Assembly (NCBI RefSeq): GCF_008704205.1
Contig: NZ_VXLC01000001.1
Location: forward strand, 62,001 to 126,000
From: Nocardia colli
Lineage (GTDB): Bacteria; Actinomycetota; Actinomycetes; Mycobacteriales; Mycobacteriaceae
DNA: 64,000 nucleotides
Reading direction: 5' to 3'
Below are positions 13,350-22,760 of the stretch, one piece after another. The notes under the pieces are model-generated. The model ran no database searches. It was not told where the DNA came from and was given only the letters and a program-made list of their open reading frames with translations. The translations under genes and the position numbers were made by a program. Each line of letters opens with the position of its first letter. The stretch's first letter is position 1.

Positions 13350-14584
13350 CGGGTTCCACCCACTCCCAGTTGCTCCAGAATCGCCCCGACCGGGTTGGGC
13401 GGCACGCCCGGCGCGGGCGGCTGCGCCATGTTCGGCGGCAGCGGCAGGATCGACACGGTCGGCCAGCCCGGCCGCGGTCCGTTGCCGTTGTAGTACGGGT
13501 TGGTCGGATTCACCGGCACCGGCGGTCCGATCGGCGGGGTGTACACCGGATCCGGTTTGCCCACACCGAGATTGCTCAGCGTGACGCCGATCTGCTGATC
13601 CACCGACAGCCAGGTGTTGACCGACCCGCCGAAGGTGGACTCCAGTGTGGAGTCGGGGAACGGATAAGTCGGGATCAGCGGCAGCGCGGTGATCAGGTCC
13701 GGTGCGGACTTGCCCAGTTCCTGCAGCGTCGGGCGCAGCGAGGTGAGATCCCGGATCAGGTCGTCCTTGGAGTGGTCGAGCACGTCGAAACCGGCCTGCC
13801 CCACCCGATCCAGCTGGGTGAGCAGCCCGATCAGCTGCGGGCGCTGCTCCTCCAGGATCTTCACGCCCTGCGGCAGCTCGTCGAGGATCTTGCCGATCTG
13901 ATCGGTCTGCCTGCTCACCCGGCTGCTCAGGACATCGAGACCGTCCAGCGCCCTGGTGATGTCGTCGACCTGGTCATCGAGGCCCTTGATCAGGATGTTC
14001 GCCTGATCGAGCAGCGAACGCACCCGATCCTCGCGCCCGCCGATGGTCTTGTTCAGCTCGGTCACGATCGGTTGCAGCTGGGCGACGCCACCGCCGTTGA
14101 GCAGCAACGACATCGCGCCGAGCACCTGCTCGATCTCGGTGGCGTGCCGGGTGTGATCGACCGGGATCACCGAGCCGTCGGTCAGCTTCTTGGCCTCCGG
14201 CTCGGCGGCCGGCTTGGACAGCTCGATGAACTTCTCGCCGAGCAGATTCGACTGACGCACCTCGGCCCGCGCGTTCGCGGGCAGGTCGACCGAGGAGTTC
14301 ACCACGGCCCGCACGGTGGCGGTCCACTGGTCCTTGCCGATCTTGATGTCCTCGACCCGGCCCACCGGCAGGCCCTCGACCTTCACCGCCGACTGTGGCA
14401 CCAGGTCGAGCACGTCGTCGAACTGGATATCGATGTACATCGGATGGTCGCCGACATCGGCGCCACCGGGCAGCGGCACGCTGTAGATGCCGTCGGACGC
14501 GCACGAGGTGACCAGGGCCGCGGTCACCCCGATGGCCAGCGCGGCACCGAGACCGCGTGTGACGGAACGGATTCGGCTACTCAC
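13346..14584 (-). CDS. mceE: MCE family lipoprotein E
   Basis: 412 residues; GTG at 14584 overlaps the mceD stop (GTGA). The signal peptide ends in a lipobox LVTSC with Cys28 as the lipidation site, the feature that marks the E subunit of mce operons (LprK-type). The MCE domain (about 48-130: MYIDIQFDDVLDLVPQSAVKV) is followed by a long coiled-helical region. The tail is rich in Pro, Gly and Asn (PPIGPPVPVNPTNPYYNGNG) and should be flexible. The lipid anchor probably fixes one end of the Mce tube to the outer leaflet of the inner membrane. Confidence 0.95.
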   Translation of the reverse strand: MSSRIRSVTRGLGAALAIGVTAALVTSCASDGIYSVPLPGGADVGDHPMYIDIQFDDVLDLVPQSAVKVEGLPVGRVEDIKIGKDQWTATVRAVVNSSVDLPANARAEVRQSNLLGEKFIELSKPAAEPEAKKLTDGSVIPVDHTRHATEIEQVLGAMSLLLNGGGVAQLQPIVTELNKTIGGREDRVRSLLDQANILIKGLDDQVDDITRALDGLDVLSSRVSRQTDQIGKILDELPQGVKILEEQRPQLIGLLTQLDRVGQAGFDVLDHSKDDLIRDLTSLRPTLQELGKSAPDLITALPLIPTYPFPDSTLESTFGGSVNTWLSVDQQIGVTLSNLGVGKPDPVYTPPIGPPVPVNPTNPYYNGNGPRPGWPTVSILPLPPNMAQPPAPGVPPNPVGAILEQLGVGGTR

Positions 14585-15834
14585 CGCTCACCTCCCTGCG
14601 ACGGCGGAAGCCGGTCGGACGGGATGCCGGGCACCGTGCCCGGCACCGGAGCGCGCTGCTCGTTCTCCCCGCTCAGCACGCCGAACGGCAGGATCAGCGT
14701 CGGCGTCTGCACGCCGGCGGTGATCTGGTCGGAGATCTCCTTGCAGTGATCGAGGATCGGGCGCATCTGCCGGCCCAGCGCCTCGAACTGCGGATCGCCC
14801 GGCCGCAGCTTGGACACGTCGATCAGCTTGCACATCACTCCGAACGGGTCTTGCAGATCGGTGAAGTTGGCGCGCATGTCGAGGGTGCCGGACTCGGCGT
14901 TGTGGATGTTGATCAGGTTGCTCAGCGCCAGCGGCAGCACCGGCAGCGCGGCGGCCAGGTCGTCGCGCTGATCCGACAGCGTCTTGGTCAGCGTGACCAG
15001 GCCCTCGGCATTGCTGGCGATCAAGTCACGGTTGTTGTCGATGAACCGGGCGACGTCGCCGAGCGCGACCGAGAGCAGGTTCAGCGCGGCGCCGAGATCG
15101 CTGCGTTCGCTGGCCAGGAAGCTGGACAGGTCGGCCAGTTGGACGTTGAACTGGCGCACCTGCGCGTCGTTGTTGGCCAGCATGGTGACGAAGTTCTGCA
15201 GGTTCTTGACCGTGTCGAAGATGTCGCCGCGCGCGTCGGACAGGTACTTGGCCGCCTTGGACAGCTGGGTGAGGCTGTTGGCGAGCGCCTCGCCGTTGCC
15301 GTCCAGGTTCGCCGCGCCGGTGCGCACCAGCTCGTTGACCGCGCCGTCCTTGTTGGCGCCGTTGGGGCCCAGCGCGTCCGAGAGCTCGGTGATGCTCTTG
15401 TAGAGCTGGTCCACCTCGACCGGGGTGACCGTGTGGTCGCGCGGAATCGTGGCGGTGCGCGGCATCTTGTCCCCGCCGGTGTAGACCGGGGTGAGCTGGA
15501 TGTAGCGGTCGGACACGATCGACGGCGTGATCTGCGCGGCCCTGGCGTCGGCCGGGATGTCGAAGGAGCGATCGACGCTCATCACGATCTTGACCTGATC
15601 GCCTTGCGGCTCAACCGAATCCACCTTGCCGACCGGCACGCCGAGCACCCGCACGTCCGAGCCCTCGTAGATGCCGACCGAGCGATCGAAGTACGCGGTG
15701 ATCTTGGTGGTGGTCAGCCGATCGACCGTCCACCACAGCACGCCGGCGGCGACGATCGCCACCACCAGGACGAGCGCGATGGTGATCTTGGTGCCGCGCC
15801 CCGAATTGCGCAGCGCCTGCAACCGGTCCGCCAT
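14581..15834 (-). CDS. mceD: MCE family protein D
   Basis: 417 residues; ATG at 15834, one base after the mceC stop. A membrane helix (about 17-36) precedes the MCE domain (about 43-125, with SVGIYEGSDVRVLGVPVGKV). A long helical needle region follows, with repeated heptad-like leucines (LADLSSFLASERSDLGAALNL). The Pro-rich tail (PVPGTVPGIPSDRLPPSQGG) is typical of subunit D. It acts in the periplasm as one of six different MCE subunits. The position between C and the lipoprotein E fixes the letter. Confidence 0.93.
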   Translation of the reverse strand: MADRLQALRNSGRGTKITIALVLVVAIVAAGVLWWTVDRLTTTKITAYFDRSVGIYEGSDVRVLGVPVGKVDSVEPQGDQVKIVMSVDRSFDIPADARAAQITPSIVSDRYIQLTPVYTGGDKMPRTATIPRDHTVTPVEVDQLYKSITELSDALGPNGANKDGAVNELVRTGAANLDGNGEALANSLTQLSKAAKYLSDARGDIFDTVKNLQNFVTMLANNDAQVRQFNVQLADLSSFLASERSDLGAALNLLSVALGDVARFIDNNRDLIASNAEGLVTLTKTLSDQRDDLAAALPVLPLALSNLINIHNAESGTLDMRANFTDLQDPFGVMCKLIDVSKLRPGDPQFEALGRQMRPILDHCKEISDQITAGVQTPTLILPFGVLSGENEQRAPVPGTVPGIPSDRLPPSQGGER

Positions 15835-15835
15835 G

Positions 15836-16846
15836 TCAGTTACCTCCCATGTTGCGGATCGGCGGACGGGCGCCGGGGATCTCCGGCAGCGCGGGCGGGA
15901 TCAGGTTGACGATCACCGCGTCGAACCAGCGGCCGGTGCCGAGCACGTTGGCGTAGATCCCGTAGAACGGGGCCGCCAGCTCCAAGGTCTTGGAGATGTT
16001 CTGCTGGTTGGCATTCAGCAGATCGATCGAGCCGCGCAGGTTCTTCAGCGCCGGGCCGATCTGCTCCTCGTTGTCGTGCACCAGCGCGGTGAGCTCCGCG
16101 GACACCGTCTTGGCGCCGGAGAGCAACTGCGCGATCGACTGCTGACGAATGTTGAGCTCGGCCAGCAGCTGCCCGCCGTTGGCCAGCAGTCGCTCGAACT
16201 CCGCGTTGCGGTCGGCCAGCACCTGGGTGGTCTTCCTGGTCGCGGCGAACAGCTTCTTCAGCTCCTCGTCCCGCTTGGCCAGCGTCTCCGACAGCCGGGC
16301 GACGCCGTCGATCGAGCCGCGCAGCTCCGGCGGCGTGGTGGCGAACGCGTCGGAGAGCACCCGCATGCTGGTGGCCAGCTGGGCGGTGTCGATCTGGTCG
16401 ATGTTCTTCGCCGCGTCGGTGAACGCGTCCACCACGTCGTACGGAGCGACGGTGCGGGACAACGGAATCCGGCTCGCCGGATCGGCCGCGCGGGAGCCCT
16501 TCGGGTCCAGCGCCAGGTACTTCTGGCCGAGTACGGTCTTGATCTGAATCGAGGCGGTGGTCTCGCTGCCGATCCAGGCGTCCTGGGTGCGGAAGTCGAC
16601 GAGCACCTTGGGCCCGTCGAGGCGCACGTCGGAGACCGAGCCGACCTTCACGCCCGCGATGCGGACCTCGTTGCCCTTCTTCAGGCCCGCGGCCTCGGAG
16701 AATTCGGCGGTGTACTTGGTGCCCGCGCCGATGATCGGCAGCCGGTCCAGGAAGAACGCGGACACCGTCACCAGCAGCACCATGGCCAGGCCGAGCACGC
16801 CCATGAAGACGGGGCTGCGGCGTCCGAGCAGAATCCGGTCGTCCAT
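15836..16846 (-). CDS. mceC: MCE family protein C
   Basis: 336 residues with ATG at 16846, which overlaps the mceB stop (ATGA). This start is preferred because the frame upstream lies inside mceB and encodes unlikely Arg/Pro-rich sequence. The membrane helix (about 12-32: SPVFMGVLGLAMVLLVTVSA) is followed by the MCE domain (about 40-120: GLKKGNEVRIAGVKVGSV), then a helical region ending in FYGIYANVLGTGRWFDAV. Role: periplasmic tunnel subunit of the Mce lipid importer. No cysteine pair or long tail is present, which is normal for C. Confidence 0.94.
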   Translation of the reverse strand: MDDRILLGRRSPVFMGVLGLAMVLLVTVSAFFLDRLPIIGAGTKYTAEFSEAAGLKKGNEVRIAGVKVGSVSDVRLDGPKVLVDFRTQDAWIGSETTASIQIKTVLGQKYLALDPKGSRAADPASRIPLSRTVAPYDVVDAFTDAAKNIDQIDTAQLATSMRVLSDAFATTPPELRGSIDGVARLSETLAKRDEELKKLFAATRKTTQVLADRNAEFERLLANGGQLLAELNIRQQSIAQLLSGAKTVSAELTALVHDNEEQIGPALKNLRGSIDLLNANQQNISKTLELAAPFYGIYANVLGTGRWFDAVIVNLIPPALPEIPGARPPIRNMGGN

Positions 16847-17922
16847 CAGCGGGCCTTCCCGGAGCAGCGCGGCGCGGCATTGGTGTAAATGGGCTGGTTG
16901 ATCGTCGGCAGTCCGGCCGGCAGGTTCAGGTTCGGGGCGTCCGCCGTGCCCGGCCCGACCACGATGTCGATACCGCACAGATAGAACTGGAACCAGGAGC
17001 CGTAACTGCCCACCCGGCCGAGCTTTTCCATCTTGATCGGCAGGTTGCGCAGCACGTCGTTCACGTCGTCCTGCCGATCGTTGATGGTGCCGGCCAGCTG
17101 GCTGAGCCCGGCGATCGAGCCTTGCAGCGTCGGGCGCACCGGGACGAGCAGGTCGGCGGTGGCCGAGGCCAGGTTGCCCAGCGAGGTGACCGAGCGGCCG
17201 ATCGTGTCGCGTTCCGCGGACAGGCCGCTGACCAACGCCTCGGTGTTGACGATGAGCTTGTCGAACTGATCGTCGCGCTGGTTGACCGTGTCGAGCACCG
17301 CGGTCAGGTTGCGCACCAGTTCACCGATCACCGCGTCCTTGTCGGCGATCTTGTTGGTCAGGTTCGCGGTGGTGGCGACCAGGTCGTGGATGGTGCCTTG
17401 TTCGCCCTGGAACACCTGGATGATCTCGAAGGAGAGCTTGTTCACGTCGTCGGCGGTCAGCGTGCGGAACAGCGGACGGAAGCCGTTGAACAGCGTGGTG
17501 AGGTTGAGCGCGGGGTTGGTGCGCTCCAGCGGAATGGTGCCGCCCTCGTTGAGCTTCCGGCCCTGCTCGCCGGTGCCCTGCTCCAGCGCGATGTAGCGCT
17601 GGCCGACCAGGTTGCGGTAGCGGATACTCGCGGTGGTCGAGGCGGGCAGCCAATTGCGGTCGGTGAGTTCGAAACTCACCTCGGCCAGGCGCTTGTCCAC
17701 GATCGCGATATTGGTGACCTTGCCGATCCGGACACCCGCGACGCGCACCTCGTCACCCTTGTTCAGCGAGGTGACATCGGTGAACCGCGCCTTGAACTTG
17801 GTGCCGTCGCCGCTGTAGTTGGCGATGGACAGCGCGAGCACCGTGGTCGCGAACACCGTCACGACGACGAAGATGATCAGCTTGGTGAGCGGGCCACCGA
17901 GGCCGCGGAGTTTCTGCTTCAT
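16846..17922 (-). CDS. mceB: MCE family protein B
   Basis: 358 residues; ATG at 17922 overlaps the mceA stop. A membrane helix (about 13-33) is followed by the MCE domain (about 40-125: FTDVTSLNKGDEVRVAGVRIGKV) and a helical needle region. The C-terminus carries two cysteines in the pattern FQFYLCGIDI and NAAPRCSG, found in many MceB proteins and possibly disulfide bonded. The start MKQKLRGLGGPL gives a short cytoplasmic basic segment, consistent with inside-positive topology. It sits second in the mceA-F run and is translationally coupled on both sides. Confidence 0.94.
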   Translation of the reverse strand: MKQKLRGLGGPLTKLIIFVVVTVFATTVLALSIANYSGDGTKFKARFTDVTSLNKGDEVRVAGVRIGKVTNIAIVDKRLAEVSFELTDRNWLPASTTASIRYRNLVGQRYIALEQGTGEQGRKLNEGGTIPLERTNPALNLTTLFNGFRPLFRTLTADDVNKLSFEIIQVFQGEQGTIHDLVATTANLTNKIADKDAVIGELVRNLTAVLDTVNQRDDQFDKLIVNTEALVSGLSAERDTIGRSVTSLGNLASATADLLVPVRPTLQGSIAGLSQLAGTINDRQDDVNDVLRNLPIKMEKLGRVGSYGSWFQFYLCGIDIVVGPGTADAPNLNLPAGLPTINQPIYTNAAPRCSGKAR

Positions 17923-19271
17923 CGAACGCTCACCTCGCTACCCCGGAACGCGGGCGCGCCTGCCCTGGTCACCCAGCTCGGCACCTGGTCCGGCGCAACA
18001 CCATTGGCGGCACCGTAGATCGCGCCGAGCGACTGCTGCTCGACCGGCGAACCGGCGATGGTCGGCACCCGACCGGCCGGGTAGACGCCGAACTGCGGGG
18101 GCGACATCTTGCCGGTCTCCAGATCGCCGGTGTTGCGGCTGGGCACCGCGTAGGAACCGTCGTTGTTCGCGCCGCCGGTGTACTGGCCGGGATCGACGCC
18201 GAGCGGCTTCTCCGGAATACACCACGGGCCACGGTCGTCGAGCCAGCGCGGCTCGTCCTGATTCGGCAGGTACTTGCCGCGCGGGTTGGTCAGCTCGATG
18301 CTCACCCGGGTGCCCGGATTCTTGGTGCCCTTGCCGAGGATGTCGTCGATGCGCGGCTTGAGCTGAGCGAAGTTCGCCATCACGCACGGGAAGGTCGGCG
18401 AGTAGGTGGCGAGCTGTTCGAGCAGCGGGCGGGAGTCGGCGGACAGGTCGATGATGTTGTCCCGGTTGGCCACCAGGAAATCGGCGCTGTTCGAGGAGGC
18501 GGGGGTCAGCACGGCGTAGAGCGAGTCGATGTCGAAGCGCCGTTGCACGATGGTCGCGTTGGTGGTGCGCAGGTTGTCCAGCGCGTTCACCAGCTGCGGC
18601 GCGGCGTCGGCGTAGGTGGCGGCCACCTCGGCGAAGCTGCGCAGGTCCTGCTGCAGGTCCGGCAGCACGCCGTTGACCTGACGGAAGATGTTGTCCAGCT
18701 TGTCCACGCTCTCGCCGAGCGCCAGACCCTGACCGGACAGCGCCTGCGACAGCGCGCCGAGGGTGGCGGCGAGGTCCTGCGGCGGGATCGCCTGCAGCAG
18801 CGGCATCAGGTCGTCGAGCAGCTTGCTCAGCTCGATCGCGTTGCCGCTCTTGTCCTGTTGCAGGGTCACCCCGTTGGTCAGGTGGTTCGCGCTGCGGTCG
18901 GCGGGGATCATCAGGTCCACGTACCGCTCGCCGAACAGCGTCTTCGGCAGCAGCCGCGCGGTCGCGTTGGCGGGGATCTGATCGGCCTTGTCCGGGTGGA
19001 TGGCGAGATGCAGTGTCACCTTGCCGTTCTCGGAGTTGCTCGACCGCACATCGCCGACGGTGATGCCGCGGACCTTCACGTCCGCGTTCTTGGTGAGCGC
19101 GTTGCCCACACTGTCGGTGACCAGGTCGACGTCGACCGTCTTCACGAACTGCTTGTTGTAGATCGCGATGGTGGTCGCGAGAAACAGCGCGACCACCACG
19201 AAGAACGCGAGGCCGAGCAGCCGCACGCGCAGCTTCTCGGTGGACCGCCAAGCCTGCACACCGCGGCTCAT
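17919..19271 (-). CDS. mceA: MCE family protein A
   Basis: 450 residues from ATG 19271, which overlaps the yrbEB stop (ATGA). A longer frame to 19304 is possible but lies inside yrbEB. The membrane helix (about 17-38) precedes the MCE domain (about 43-125: VTDSVGNALTKNADVKVRGI), then a helical region with AAPQLVNALDNLRTTNATIV. The long C-terminal domain contains FPCVMANF and GPWCIPEKP cysteines. As first MCE subunit it follows the two permeases directly. The substrate is a lipid by family function. No sterol or fatty-acid catabolic gene is adjacent, so the exact lipid is not predicted. Confidence 0.94.
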   Translation of the reverse strand: MSRGVQAWRSTEKLRVRLLGLAFFVVVALFLATTIAIYNKQFVKTVDVDLVTDSVGNALTKNADVKVRGITVGDVRSSNSENGKVTLHLAIHPDKADQIPANATARLLPKTLFGERYVDLMIPADRSANHLTNGVTLQQDKSGNAIELSKLLDDLMPLLQAIPPQDLAATLGALSQALSGQGLALGESVDKLDNIFRQVNGVLPDLQQDLRSFAEVAATYADAAPQLVNALDNLRTTNATIVQRRFDIDSLYAVLTPASSNSADFLVANRDNIIDLSADSRPLLEQLATYSPTFPCVMANFAQLKPRIDDILGKGTKNPGTRVSIELTNPRGKYLPNQDEPRWLDDRGPWCIPEKPLGVDPGQYTGGANNDGSYAVPSRNTGDLETGKMSPPQFGVYPAGRVPTIAGSPVEQQSLGAIYGAANGVAPDQVPSWVTRAGAPAFRGSEVSVR

Positions 19272-20134
19272 CCGGCCACCCGCACCGTCGTGGTCGTTCC
19301 CCAAATAGCCAGGCTGAGGAAGAAATCGAGCACGTTGACCAGCACGATGGCCGCGCGCACCGCGCGACCCACCGCGACGCCGACGCCGGCCGGTCCGCCG
19401 GTGGCGTGGAAGCCGTAGTAGCAGTGCACCATGATGATCACGAACGCGAACACCAGCACCTTGACGAACGAATAGAGCACGTCTTCAGGTGGTAGGAACA
19501 GGCTGAAGTAGTGGTCGTAGGACCCGCTGGACTGCCCGTTGAACCAGATGCTGATCATCCGCGAGGCCAGGAACGTGCCGAGCAGGCCGACGATGTAGAG
19601 CGGGATCACCGCGAGGAAGCCGGCGATCACCCTGGTGGTGACCAGGAACGGCACGCCGGGCACCGCCATCACCTCGAGCGCGTCGATCTCCTCGGAGATC
19701 CGCATGGCGCCGAGCTGCGCGGTGAAGCCACAGCCCACCGTCGCCGACAACGCCAAAGCCGCGACCAGCGGGGCGATCTCGCGGGTGTTGATGTAGGCGG
19801 TGAGGAAGCCGGTCAGCACCGAGCTGCCGAGCGCGTCCAGCGCCTTGAAGCCCTGCAGGCCGACCACGACGCCGACCGACCCGGACATGAACACGATGAC
19901 GCCGATGGTGCCGCCGATCACCGCGAGCGCGCCGCTGCCGAAGGTCACCTCGGCGAGCAGCCGCATGACCTCCTTGCGGTAATGCACGGCGGTGCGCGGG
20001 ATCCAGGCGATGGCGCGCGTGTAGAACGACATCTGCTCGCCGGCCCGATCGATCACCTTCAGCGGTGAACGGGCGATACTGCCCGCCCGGCGAAGCGATT
20101 TGGCGAGAGCGGGGTTGCGGTACTGGGTGGCCAC
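19268..20134 (-). CDS. yrbEB: MlaE-type ABC permease YrbEB
   Basis: 288 residues; GTG at 20134, three bases after the yrbEA stop. Five or six hydrophobic segments are visible (about 70-95, 118-140, 172-200, 225-245, 265-283). The conserved MlaE motif AMRISEEIDALEVMAVP lies about residues 142-160, the cytoplasmic loop that contacts the ATPase. It forms the inner-membrane pore with YrbEA, energised by MceG. An N-terminal about 45-residue cytoplasmic extension is normal for the B paralogue. It is coupled to mceA by a 4-nt overlap. Confidence 0.95.
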   Translation of the reverse strand: MATQYRNPALAKSLRRAGSIARSPLKVIDRAGEQMSFYTRAIAWIPRTAVHYRKEVMRLLAEVTFGSGALAVIGGTIGVIVFMSGSVGVVVGLQGFKALDALGSSVLTGFLTAYINTREIAPLVAALALSATVGCGFTAQLGAMRISEEIDALEVMAVPGVPFLVTTRVIAGFLAVIPLYIVGLLGTFLASRMISIWFNGQSSGSYDHYFSLFLPPEDVLYSFVKVLVFAFVIIMVHCYYGFHATGGPAGVGVAVGRAVRAAIVLVNVLDFFLSLAIWGTTTTVRVAG

Positions 20135-20137
20135 CGG

Positions 20138-20932
20138 TCAGGCGCCCTTGGCCGGGACGACCTGCAGGTACACCAGGGTGAGAATGAGGTTCACGAAGAA
20201 CAGCACCAAGAACGTGATCACCACGGATTGGTTCACCGCTTCACCTACTCCCTTCGGGCCACCCTTGGGGTGCAAGCCCTTGTATGCGGCGATCACACCG
20301 GCTATCAGACCGAACACCAGCGCCTTGAACTCACCGATCCACAGGTCCGGCAGCTGCGCCAGCGCGGAGAACGAGGCGAGGTACGCGCCGGGCGTGCCGC
20401 CTTGCAGCAGCACGTTGAAGAAGTAACCGCCCGCGATGCCGACCACCGACACCAGGCCGTTGAGCAGCAGCGCCACCACGGTCATGCCGAGCACGCGCGG
20501 CACGACGAGCTTGTGCACCGGATCGACGCCGAGCACTTCCAGCGCGTCGATCTCCTCACGGATGGTGCGCGAGCCGAGGTCGGCGGCGACCGCCGAACCG
20601 GCCGCGCCCGCGATGATCAGCGCCGTGACGATCGGCGCCGCCTGCTGCACGGTGGCGAGCACACTTGTTGCGCCGGTGAAGGATTCGGCACCGAGCTGTT
20701 TGATGAGCGAGCCGGTCTGCAGCGCGACGACCGCGCCGAAGGGAATAGCGACGAGTGCGCTGGGCAGGATCGAGACACTCGCGATGAACCACGACTGCTC
20801 GATGAACTCCCGCCACTCGAACGGCCGGCGAAACGTCTTGCGCAGCACGTCCACGAACAGCGCAAAGATGTTGCCGGCCTGGCCAAACCCCGACTCCAGT
20901 GGAGTCCGCAATCGCGCCAGGGAGGAATTCAC
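20138..20932 (-). CDS. yrbEA: MlaE-type ABC permease YrbEA
   Basis: 264 residues, starting with GTG at 20932, 11 nt after mceG. It has the MlaE family pattern: hydrophobic segments at about 47-75, 95-118, 148-178, 200-220 and 235-260, and the coupling motif SRTIREEIDALEVLGVDPV at about 120-138. It pairs with YrbEB as the permease of the Mce importer. The gene opens the structural part of the operon, just downstream of the ATPase gene. No strong SD precedes the GTG, which suggests coupling to mceG. Confidence 0.95.
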   Translation of the reverse strand: MNSSLARLRTPLESGFGQAGNIFALFVDVLRKTFRRPFEWREFIEQSWFIASVSILPSALVAIPFGAVVALQTGSLIKQLGAESFTGATSVLATVQQAAPIVTALIIAGAAGSAVAADLGSRTIREEIDALEVLGVDPVHKLVVPRVLGMTVVALLLNGLVSVVGIAGGYFFNVLLQGGTPGAYLASFSALAQLPDLWIGEFKALVFGLIAGVIAAYKGLHPKGGPKGVGEAVNQSVVITFLVLFFVNLILTLVYLQVVPAKGA

Positions 20933-20943
20933 GATCGCAGATG

Positions 20944-22020
20944 TTACCCGTTAGTTGTGTTGTGTCGAGTGGTGGTCTCGTACGCGCCGCCCTGGTAACC
21001 ACCCAGGTCGCTGTTGTTGTACGCGAGCACCTGCGTCTCATCGTTCTGATCAAGTGATTCGCGAATCGCGGTCTGCGCAGCGTGCGGCAGAGTGTGCATG
21101 ATCTCGCGGACCCGCTCCTTGCGGCGGTTGACTGCTTGGCGAACCGGCATGCCGGGGGTCGCCTGCATCTGCGGGATGATGCCCTCGACCTCTTCGGCGC
21201 CGCCGTGGTGATGGCCGCCGTCGAACATCGCTTGCTCGCGCGCCATCTGGGCCTCGTCCTTCTCCTCGGACATGCCGATCGGGCCCTGCATGCGTCCGTT
21301 GAGGAACTGCTTCACCACGGGCTCGTCGGAGGTCAGCAGGACCTCGCGCGGGCCGAACATGACCAGCTGGCGGCGGAACATCATGCCGATGTTGTCCGGC
21401 ACGGTGCGGGCCAGGTTGATGTTGTGCGTGACGATCAGGATGGTGGCGTCGATCTGCGCGTTGATATCGATCAGCAGCTGGCTGATGTAGGCGGTGCGCA
21501 CCGGGTCGAGGCCGGAGTCCGGCTCGTCGACGAGGATGATCTGCGGGTCCAGCACGAGGGCGCGGGCCAGCCCGGCGCGCTTGCGCATACCGCCGGAGAT
21601 CTCACCGGGCAGCTTGCCTTCGGCCCCGAGCAGACCGGTCAGCTCCAGCTTCTCCATGACGATCTTGCGAATCTCGGATTCCGACTTCTTCGTGTGTTCA
21701 CGAAGCGGGAACGCGACATTGTCGAAGAGGTTCATCGAGCCGAACAGCGCGCCGTCCTGGAACAGCACGCCGAAGAGCTTGCGGATCTCGTAGAGATCCT
21801 TGTTCGAGCAGGTGGTGATATCGGTGTCGCCGACGAAGATCGAGCCGCGCTCCGGGCGCAGCAGGCCGATCAGCGACTTCAGAAAGACCGACTTGCCGGT
21901 ACCCGACGGGCCCAGCAGAGCGCTGACCTCACCGGTCGGCAAGGTCAGGGAGACATCCTGCCAAATTCGCTGGGATCCGAAGGACTTCGTAATACCTTCG
22001 GTTCTGACCTCGACGCCCAC
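20944..22020 (-). CDS. mceG: Mce importer ATPase (Mkl/MceG)
   Basis: 358 residues from GTG 22020, which has SD GGAGG five bases upstream. A GTG four codons earlier overlaps that SD and is less likely. Walker A GPSGTGKS (about 35-42), ABC signature SGGMRKRAGLARAL, Walker B QIILVDEP and the switch His in IVTHNINLA are intact. The C-terminal about 110 residues, including GPIGMSEEKDEAQMA, are the MceG-specific extension seen in mycobacterial Mkl. The protein drives lipid uptake through YrbEA/B. In M. tuberculosis the orthologue lies near this locus (between rplL and rpoB) but without adjacent mce genes; here it heads the operon. Confidence 0.96.
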   Translation of the reverse strand: MGVEVRTEGITKSFGSQRIWQDVSLTLPTGEVSALLGPSGTGKSVFLKSLIGLLRPERGSIFVGDTDITTCSNKDLYEIRKLFGVLFQDGALFGSMNLFDNVAFPLREHTKKSESEIRKIVMEKLELTGLLGAEGKLPGEISGGMRKRAGLARALVLDPQIILVDEPDSGLDPVRTAYISQLLIDINAQIDATILIVTHNINLARTVPDNIGMMFRRQLVMFGPREVLLTSDEPVVKQFLNGRMQGPIGMSEEKDEAQMAREQAMFDGGHHHGGAEEVEGIIPQMQATPGMPVRQAVNRRKERVREIMHTLPHAAQTAIRESLDQNDETQVLAYNNSDLGGYQGGAYETTTRHNTTNG

Positions 22021-22212
22021 GCCAACCTCCACAATTTCTCAGCGAGCTGCCCACCAGCTAACCGCGTGCTCGGTCTCGCGGTGTGTCACGTCACAGTGGG
22101 TCGGGCCACTGTATCTCAAGAGCGAGACGGGGCACACCCCAACCTGACTGAAGAGTAACCCCGTTTCATTCGCTATTTCCGCATTGTTGGTGCAGGTCGC
22201 CAGAAATAGCAA

Positions 22213-22243
22213 ACGGGCGGCCCCCGAAGAGGGGACCGCCCGT
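22213..22243 (-). terminator. Terminator of the rplJ-rplL operon
   Basis: The stem ACGGGCGG plus CCCC/GGGG with a short CTTC-type loop lies 19 bases after the rplL stop. On the minus strand it is followed by TTGCTATTTCT. It separates ribosomal protein transcription from the downstream mceG operon, implying that the mce operon has its own promoter in 22033-22212. No clear -35/-10 pair is seen there. Confidence 0.8.
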
Positions 22244-22261
22244 CGGCGATTCGGTCCGGAA

Positions 22262-22642
22262 TTACTTGACCGAGACCTTGGCGCCGGCATCTTCCAGCTT
22301 CGCCTTGGCAGTCTCGGCGGCATCCTTGGCAACCTTCTCCAGGATGGCCTTCGGCGCGCCCTCGACGAGGTCCTTGGCTTCCTTCAGGCCCAGGCCGGAG
22401 ACGATCTCGCGGACCACCTTGATGACCTGGATCTTCTTGTCGCCCGCACCCTCGAGGATGACGTCGAACTCGTCCTGCTCCTCGACGGCGTCCGCAACGG
22501 CGCCCGGGCCGGCCGGACCGGCGACGGCGACCGGAGCAGCGGCGGTGACCTCGAACTTCTCTTCGAACTTCTTGACGAAGTCCGACAGCTCGAGCAGGGT
22601 CATGCTGCCGAAGGTCTCCAGCAGTTCGTCAACGTTGGCCAT
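22262..22642 (-). CDS. rplL: Ribosomal protein L7/L12
   Basis: 126 residues. An N-terminal dimerisation domain (TMLELSDF-like, here [17 protein letters not shown]) is followed by an Ala/Pro/Gly hinge (about 35-50) and the C-terminal factor-binding domain ([35 protein letters not shown]). Multiple copies form the ribosomal stalk that recruits translation GTPases. ATG at 22642 has SD AAAGGAAC. The gene follows rplJ, its stalk-base partner, after a 142-nt intergenic region with a small hairpin. Confidence 0.98.
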   Translation of the reverse strand: MANVDELLETFGSMTLLELSDFVKKFEEKFEVTAAAPVAVAGPAGPGAVADAVEEQDEFDVILEGAGDKKIQVIKVVREIVSGLGLKEAKDLVEGAPKAILEKVAKDAAETAKAKLEDAGAKVSVK

Positions 22643-22760
22643 GATGTTGTTCCTTTCGGTAGTTATTCGCTATGAGGGCGACGCGCACGCGAATCACCCA
22701 CTGTGTTTCATTGGCGGCCTTCACTGGCCCTGCGTGGTTACGCTGGCGCTGCCGCCTCCG

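Noticed and set aside
22033..22212. KstR-type sterol operator upstream of mceG
   Set aside because: No AACAAGTT-like palindrome is present, so sterol control of this mce operon is not supported.
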